Below the pieces are notes generated by a model, which saw only the letters and a list, made by a program, of their open reading frames with translations, was not told the DNA's origin and did no database searches. Source: Scalesia atractyloides (Eukaryota > Streptophyta > Magnoliopsida > Asterales > Asteraceae). From it: 64,000 nt of DNA. The position numbers were made by a program, and so were the translations under genes. This document shows, one piece after another, positions 58,285 through 64,000 of this stretch. Positions within the stretch are counted from its first letter, which is position 1. Each line of letters begins with the position of its first letter. Where the stretch lies: NCBI GenBank assembly GCA_947069175.1, contig CAMTDV010000007.1, positions 48,317,681-48,381,680 of the forward strand, written 5' to 3'.

Positions 58285-60165
58285 GGCGTAGCTGGAGGTG
58301 GAGCTGCTCTTTCTGGGATATTCTCAGGATCCTGGGTCCTTGATTTCTTTCTACCCAACAATTCCTTCAAATTCCCCTTACTAAGAATATAACCTATTTC
58401 TCTCCTCAATGCGATGCACTCATCTGTCAAATGCCCCAAATCCTCATGGTATGAACACCATTTGGATTTATCCTTAAAGGAGTTGACTTGTCGTTTTTCC
58501 TTGGCTACCTTGCCTTCTCACCTAAGTTTTGAAAAGCAAGCATTAGTTCACTATTATCAATATAGAAATAATATTCAGATATCTTGGGATATTCTTCCTC
58601 ATCTTCTTCTTGTTCTAGTAGGCCTTGGATCTTTTATTCTTATAGAAAGATCCTTGTTTCTTGTCATAATTCTTATGCTTGGTGGAACCACCGACCCTGT
58701 CTTGAATTCTTTTGTCATGCTGTAGTCTGATAAACTCAACACCCTGTTTCTAACTTCATCCAAATTCCTGCATGGGGTCATGACAAGGTCATCATAAAAG
58801 GGAGAATCCTTTTGCAATCCCATTTTAAATGCCTCAATAGTAGTTGCAACATCTAGATTTGGGATTTCTAAGGATTATCTTCCAAAGTTAGTGACATAAT
58901 CTCTTAACGATTCATCACGATCCTGAGTTATTCTATACAAGACACTAGTTAACCTTTCAAATGTTCTACTATAGGAAAACTGGTTATTATACAGGTTAAC
59001 TAAATGCGAAAATGAACCTATAGAAGGAGGAAGACTTGGCAGCCATTTTAACACTGATCCAGTGAGTGTGGATTCAAAGCCTTTGTACATGTAAGCCTCT
59101 TTCAGTCTTTCAGTAATGGGGTTTATCTCCATTCTTTCCCTGTATTGTGCCACATGCTCCTCTGAATCGGTTGTACTGTTATACAATTTCATGTTGGGGG
59201 TTTAGAAGCGCTTGGGTATCTCTGCACTTCATATTGGTGGTGCAAAACGAGATATCTTATGGCTCTATCTGGAATTTAAGGAATAGGCTTGACTATTCCT
59301 GGGACGCCGGATATCGTATCCTTGAGATTTTGCAACTCCCTGGCCATGGCCTGACTGATCCCTGCATCATGTGTAAAACCATAGTTAGTGTCCAAATTTG
59401 TATTATGGAAATTGTTACCTCTTATTTGACTTGAAGGTGGTATTCCAAAAGTGTATATGGGATAAGATATGTCTGCTGTTATAATAGCCTGAGAAAGCAA
59501 TAGTCTACATGGGGATGAAATCCCCATCATGGATAGTTGAACTTCTTAGTGATTGTCTCCCTAAGGATCCTTGATCTTGAAAGACATTGGTGCCAGGATA
59601 GGTTTGTGTCGAAGGTCTTGGTGGGTAACCATGGATTCTTGAACTCGAGCTGAGGATCCTTGTTGATGGAAGTAGGATATTTGAGGCTGGAACATTTCTT
59701 GAGATCCTCCAGGTTGATAGAAGGATCCTTGAGACTGAGTCGTCGCCAGTGATCCTTGTTAATGGATAAAGCATCCTTGAGGCTGGATAGTGGATCCTCT
59801 AGAGTGCTGAGTTATTGATGCCGGAGTGACAAAATCAAACATCCTTGGCACCAATGGAGACTGATCCTCTGTTGGCCTCTTCTGTTTCTTGATGTCTTCA
59901 ATCTTGCGCAAGATTTTTTGGTTAGTCTTGTTCTGTTGCTCCATATTGCTTTTCATCTGCGAATATAAAATAGAAAGTTCATTGTCAGTATTAGTAGAGG
60001 TTGAAGTAGCAGAAGTTTGGATCCTTGGAAGACGGATGATGTCTTCATCTGAGCAGCTTCAACATTCTTCTGAAATGGTGCGGGAATAAGAGGCAATGAC
60101 ATAGAGCTCTGAGATGATGTCACTGTTAGCATGGCAGTTGAAGTGGATTTCCCTTGAGAGGACAT
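58285..60165 (-). pseudogene. gag: Tat-type gag (element I), degenerate
   Basis: A start at ATG 60165 (MSSQGKSTSTAMLTV) is likely. A low-complexity region built on GGATCCTTGA-like repeats spans about 59500-59830. The capsid domain is at 59192-58875 (EHVAQYRERMEINPITERLK; GSVLKWLPSLPPSIGSFSHL; RDESLRDYVTNFGR). The end (about 58440-58290) has HLTDECIALRREIGYILSKG, the usual Tat gag tail before the protease. Frameshifts separate the parts. Confidence 0.8.
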
Positions 60166-60232
60166 GGTGTTATGGAATTTATGAGAATGAGTAAAAATGG
60201 ATGAAAACTTTTAAAATTGAAGCACCACTTGC

Positions 60233-60250
60233 CCATGGTGGGCACCAAAT
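60233..60250 (-). promoter_or_regulatory. Primer binding site of Tat-type element I
   Basis: The minus strand after the LTR end reads ATTTGGTGCCCACCATGG. This TGGTGCCC-type site differs from the tRNA-Met site of the other elements. The matching tRNA is not assigned. Confidence 0.55.
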
Positions 60251-60880
60251 TGTTTTAATAAAAAATCTAATCAAGGATAATGTAACCAAATTTGTAAAGT
60301 GATGTAGAGTGCTTAGGTGATGAACAATGATATAACGATTCTAGATGAGTAAGATGATGAACACAATGATTTATACGAGGAAAAGCTCTTGATCCCAAGT
60401 AGTTCGCCAGCATAAAAACCTTGGATAGTGAAACTATCACTATCAACTATATTGCACAATAAAAAAAGTTACAACTTTGGATGTTGATCAAGTGTTGTAC
60501 AATTGAATGCTAAGTGTATTGTGAGAGCTCTTGATTGCAATGTATGCGAGCGAGTGTGTGTGTAATAGTTCATCTATATTTACACTTGATCAACCCCTTT
60601 TGAATCAACCTAACAACTAAGTCTGAATTTCTTGGAAGACCACGTTCAATCCCCATGACCGTTTGTGGGATTAGCACGTGCAACATCTTGAACGAATGAT
60701 GCCCGAGATTCCAGCTGAAACTCAGTCCATGTCGTTCATAACTTGCACATGAACATTAGAAAAAATAGAAAACAATTGTTAGAAATCAAAGTAATGATAA
60801 GGATCCTTAATCCTCAGAGTCCCTTCATCATCTGCTAAGGATAATTGATCAAGGCAACACCTCAGGATACATGATCCACA
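60251..60880 (-). repeat. Element I 5' LTR
   Basis: On the minus strand it runs from TGTGGATCATG (60880) to ATTAAAACA (60251), followed by the primer site. A TATA-like TAAATATAG lies near 60575. An alternative start at 60774 would give TGTTTT/AAAACA ends. I prefer 60880 because GGATCC-type repeats continue to there and CACTA coding similarity begins just beyond. Confidence 0.55.
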
Positions 60881-60895
60881 ATTAATGAAACCTAT

Positions 60896-61830
60896 GCCCT
60901 AAGAATTACGGGCTGGAAAGTCGTTTATGTTCCATAACACTGCCACATTCATTGTGAAGAATGTGTTTGTCGTTGCGTCTTTAGTATGTACACATGACTA
61001 CCACTTATGTTTAAGCTCATCCACTAACAGTCTAAGGAAAACGCCCATGTCTTTCCCAAGTGATTTAGGGTCAGGAATCAACAAGGTCAACATGAATGTG
61101 GACTCTTACATGCATAGCCATGGAGGCAGATTGTATGTGGTGAGTATAACCGGCCACGTGCTTTGAGTCGAGGATCCATTACCGTTAAATGGTTAAAACC
61201 GTTAGCTGCAAACCCTAGGTGAACATTTCATGGCTCCATCACGAAGTTTGGGTACTTTCTATCAAATTCTGCCATGAAGATCCATCAAATGGATGATGCA
61301 TAATGCCATATCATGTCTTTTGCCATGTGCCTTCAATAATACAAACGTCGTAGTCTAGGTGTCAAAGGAAAGTATCGTAACACCTTGCGAGCTTCCTTCT
61401 TTGCCTTTTTTTTGTCTTTATCGACCCATCGACTCTCATTATAACTGTGACATTTTTTCAATGACTTGTTTCCTTTCCAAAAGAGAGCCAATCATTTATG
61501 CACACATCTATCATCTCATATGCCAAAGAAATCTTCTTATATGTCTTCTTAGCTACATAATGTGAAGAGGGAATCTTGTTGCCTTCTAGTATTGCAACTT
61601 GCAACAACGCGTGGAGATGATCAAATGAAATATTAGTCCAATGGTGCATCTCCTTTAGATTCATAAGCTTGCTAAAAACTCAAGGGAAGAAAACTTCATA
61701 CAACAAGGATATAATTTTATTTCAACTTTCCCTACCAGGGCTTCAAAATAATACCAACACTACTACTATCTACACCCGAGTTCTATTCATTAAGGTTTGT
61801 GTCTTCTTCCATACGCTCCCCTAGAAGATG
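60896..61830 (-). pseudogene. CACTA (En/Spm) TNP2-like transposase remnant J
   Basis: On the minus strand the order of segments follows TNP2-type transposases. NISFDHLHALLQVAILEGNK and AYEMIDVCINDWLSF come first (61664-61458). KKARKVLRYFPLTPRLRRL-like, AEFDRKYPNF and AANGFNHLTVMDPR follow (to about 61175). Then come VILTTYNLPPWLCM with FMLTLLIPDPKSLGKDMGVF (about 61155-61040) and TFFTMNVAVLWNINDFPA (about 60950-60910). Stops and frame changes are frequent. The transposase would cut DNA transposons with CACTA ends. No terminal repeats of the element are visible, and the fragment is cut by the Tat LTR on its left and by copia K on its right. Confidence 0.82.
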
Positions 61831-61848
61831 TGAGACTGACGCATCAAA

Positions 61849-62230
61849 TGTACGCAACAGTCTATGGTAGTTAAATGGGATTAACAGGGTTAGTTTGTAT
61901 TACTTTTGGACCTTTAGAGGTTATTTGGTTATGCCATAGGCCATGTGGCAGCACCATAGGCAAGCCCATGAGGGGCATGCCTTACCCTAGGTATATAAGC
62001 TAAGCTTATTCATTTCTTGGGTGAAGACTTTTGGGATTTCTCTAGAGAGAACCTTCATCTTGTACCGATAGTTTTGCTTGTTCAAGTAATAGAATCGTGT
62101 GCAAGGTGTTAAAGTTGATTCGTGTTGTTCTTCATCTTTACGGTTTTCTTGAAGATCACCAAGTTTGGATTCCGCCCATCCTTGGTGAGTGTGTGATATT
62201 GTTGATACATCCAGATTATTGGGACCTACA
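61849..62230 (+). repeat. Copia element K 5' LTR (left edge uncertain)
   Basis: The right end GGGACCTACA is fixed by the primer site at 62233. The proposed start TGTACGCAACAG gives TGTA/TACA ends. A TATA box (GGTATATAAGC) lies near 61992. No second LTR is in the window to confirm the length. Confidence 0.55.
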
Positions 62231-62232
62231 AG

Positions 62233-62245
62233 TGGTATCAGAGCC
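62233..62245 (+). promoter_or_regulatory. Primer binding site, copia element K
   Basis: TGGTATCAGAGCC, two bases after the LTR end, is complementary to initiator tRNA-Met. Confidence 0.85.
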
Positions 62246-63007
62246 TGTTGAACCTATTTTCCAGGCTCAGATCTGATATCACACTGATTCTATTCGGTTT
62301 CGCTAAAAAGCAAGCATTTCGGATCAACATTCAAGGATTTCGGATAAATTCTTTGAATTTTGGATAGATTTCGGATTAATCTGTTGAATTTCGGATTCGA
62401 AATTGTTGAAGATCCGAAGAACACGAAGAAGATCATCCATCTCGGATTGATTCCGGACAACTGTTCATCGGAATTTGGAATACTGTTGATTTCGGATAAG
62501 GGTTCTCATTCTGATCAGACTCTCATTCGATCAGACTCTCATTTCAGATCAAGCTCTTATTTCGGATCATAGGTGTTCATCTCGATTGCATCTCGGATTG
62601 CATTTCGGATACCATCTTGGATCACTGTTCCGAATCACCATCTCGGATTAGCATCTCGGATCACTGTTTCAAGATTCCATCTCGGATTGTTAATCCGAGT
62701 TACTGTTTCAAATTCGGGTTAGTTCCGAGTTGTACCCACAAAGGTGGAAAGTTAAGCAGCTGACGTAACCGGAGTTAAACTTTTCGCACACATAATTTGA
62801 TCCATAGACAATCTGGACAAACCGCTTGCATGATTAGACTCGTGTGATTTTTAGGACAAAAAAAGTCACGAAAATTCCTAAAATCACTATCGGACATTAT
62901 ACATCATTGGATTCGTATTGTCGAGACGAGTCTAATGGTAAAATTTTGATAAAACAATTTCGGACATTTTTTATCGTGTTTACCGGTACGGTTTCGATTA
63001 TCCGAAG
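62246..63007 (+). repeat. Element K leader with degenerate ATCTCGGAT repeats
   Basis: Between about 62300 and 62720 the words TTTCGGAT and ATCTCGGAT recur more than a dozen times with TTGC, CACTG or ACCATC spacers. The later part (62820-63000, with TCGAGACGAGTCTAATGG) resembles the leader of remnant B. No gene is seen. Confidence 0.6.
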
Positions 63008-64000
63008 ATGTTTACAGCCCAAGCTCAGCACTCGAACATAGTTTTCAGTCCAGCACAAAATCAAAACCCAAACCTACGGGATGAAGTGAAGGAAAAGCTG
63101 AATGAGTTTATCGAAACTACAATGTTGATCGGTTGCTGACTATGTGATGTGTATGCTTGAACGTGGGAGGCAAAAGAGGGAAATAAGAGATGAGTTGAAT
63201 ACATTTTGGGAGATAACATAGACTCCTTTGTATCTTGGTTGTGGGATCGTTTACAATCAAACCAAGATCTCCAAGATCTATACACTAAATCAACTGAGTC
63301 TAATCCTGAAGAAGTGTCCGAACAGAAACCTCAAGCCCAGCAAGCAGCAATCAACAGCCCAGCACCCCAAACTGTACCTCAAGCCCAAACTCATGCAGAC
63401 AAACCAAGCTCGCACATTGACATAGTCAACTACCTTTTGTGCACTGAACCTTGCAGGAATAGGGTTGCTCAACTCAAGGCACTTAATTCCAAAATGGCTG
63501 ATGAGTACAGCAATGAATGGCTCAATGCATCAGCCTTCAAGAAAGTAACAAGTTACTCACAGAAAAGGTTGAAGCACAAAAGAAAGACATAGCTCAGCTC
63601 CACCTGTACGTAAATCAACAGAAATGTTGGGTCCATGATTACAAAACCAGATTAGATTCAAAAACCATGGAATGCGACTTGGTAAGAGTTGAGCTGGGAC
63701 TTCTTACTGGAAAATATCAACAAATCGAAGCTAATATAAAGAAGTTTGATACATCCAGCAAGCTTGTTCAAGACGTGTGCAATGTGCAGCTAGCATATAA
63801 GGAGAACAAAGGTAAGGGTTTGGGATTCAATCAGGTTGCCCCATCGTATAATCACAACTACAGAACAATGCTTGAAACCGACGAAGATATTGAGAAAGCA
63901 CAACACATGGCGTACGACAAACCCGGTGATTATTCGTCAAACACACGGGAACCATCTGGTGCTGTTGACTCTTCTAATGAGTCAGCTGATGAAGAGAGAG
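63008..64000 (+). pseudogene. gag: Copia gag (element K), frameshifted, runs off window
   Basis: ATG 63008 opens MFTAQAQHSNIVFSPAQNQN and stops near 63137. The next open part (63206-63592) has FVSWLWDRLQSNQDLQDLYT, a glutamine- and proline-rich linker and NYLLCTEPCRNRVAQLKALN. A shift near 63545 leads into EKVEAQKKDIAQLHLYVNQQ, KTRLDSKTMECDLVRVELGL and SYNHNYRTMLETDEDIEKAQ, open to the window end. The heptad-rich helix and the following acidic part resemble the second half of the long gag of copia C. Zinc knuckles and pol would lie beyond 64000. Confidence 0.72.

Overview
The window is a dense block of nested and joined plant transposable elements. I see no host protein gene, rRNA gene, functional tRNA gene, CRISPR array or bacterial signal. 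The elements are plant types: Ty3/gypsy elements with long LTRs and a tRNA-Met-type primer site, Sirevirus-like Ty1/copia elements, a Tat-type Ty3/gypsy element and a CACTA transposase remnant. The gag and pol texture, especially the long copia gag with a coiled coil and two distant zinc knuckles, resembles Asteraceae repeats of the sunflower, lettuce and chrysanthemum kind. That assignment is an inference from protein style, not from a search.

Layout, with my own letters. A (1-~7047): degenerate Ty3/gypsy gag-pol element, 5' LTR cut by the window edge and 3' LTR truncated. B (~7100-8493): short plus-strand Sirevirus-like remnant. C (8494-~19630): minus-strand Sirevirus-like copia with 3' LTR, extra ORF, pol and gag, its 5' end lost. 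D (~19630-28467): gag-only non-autonomous gypsy element (TR-GAG type) with an intact 461-codon gag, a hairpin-repeat array in place of pol and near-identical LTRs carrying tandem tRNA-like units. E (28468-29974): gypsy pol fragment. F (29975-52586): degenerate gypsy element whose second LTR is again followed by a primer site, so it is part of a tandem. G (33283-44917): younger gypsy element nested in F with a perfect CCCAG target duplication. H (~52587-56309): LTR-like sequence. I (56310-~60880): minus-strand Tat-type gypsy element, 3' truncated. J (60896-~61830): minus-strand CACTA TNP2 transposase remnant. K (~61849-64000): plus-strand copia LTR, leader and gag running off the window.

The genes do not form a pathway. 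Nearly all carry frameshifts and stops and are dead copies. The exception is the D gag, open from end to end; an autonomous relative would have to supply reverse transcriptase and integrase. 

The most notable signals are non-coding: tandem ~168-bp tRNA-like units inside the D LTR with a covarying extended stem; a six-copy foldback-hairpin array in D; a covarying stem-loop just before the polypurine tract in all four gypsy families; leader blocks nearly identical between A and D although LTRs and gag have diverged; intron-like signals shared by LTRs of unrelated families; and extra ORFs between primer site and gag in F and G.
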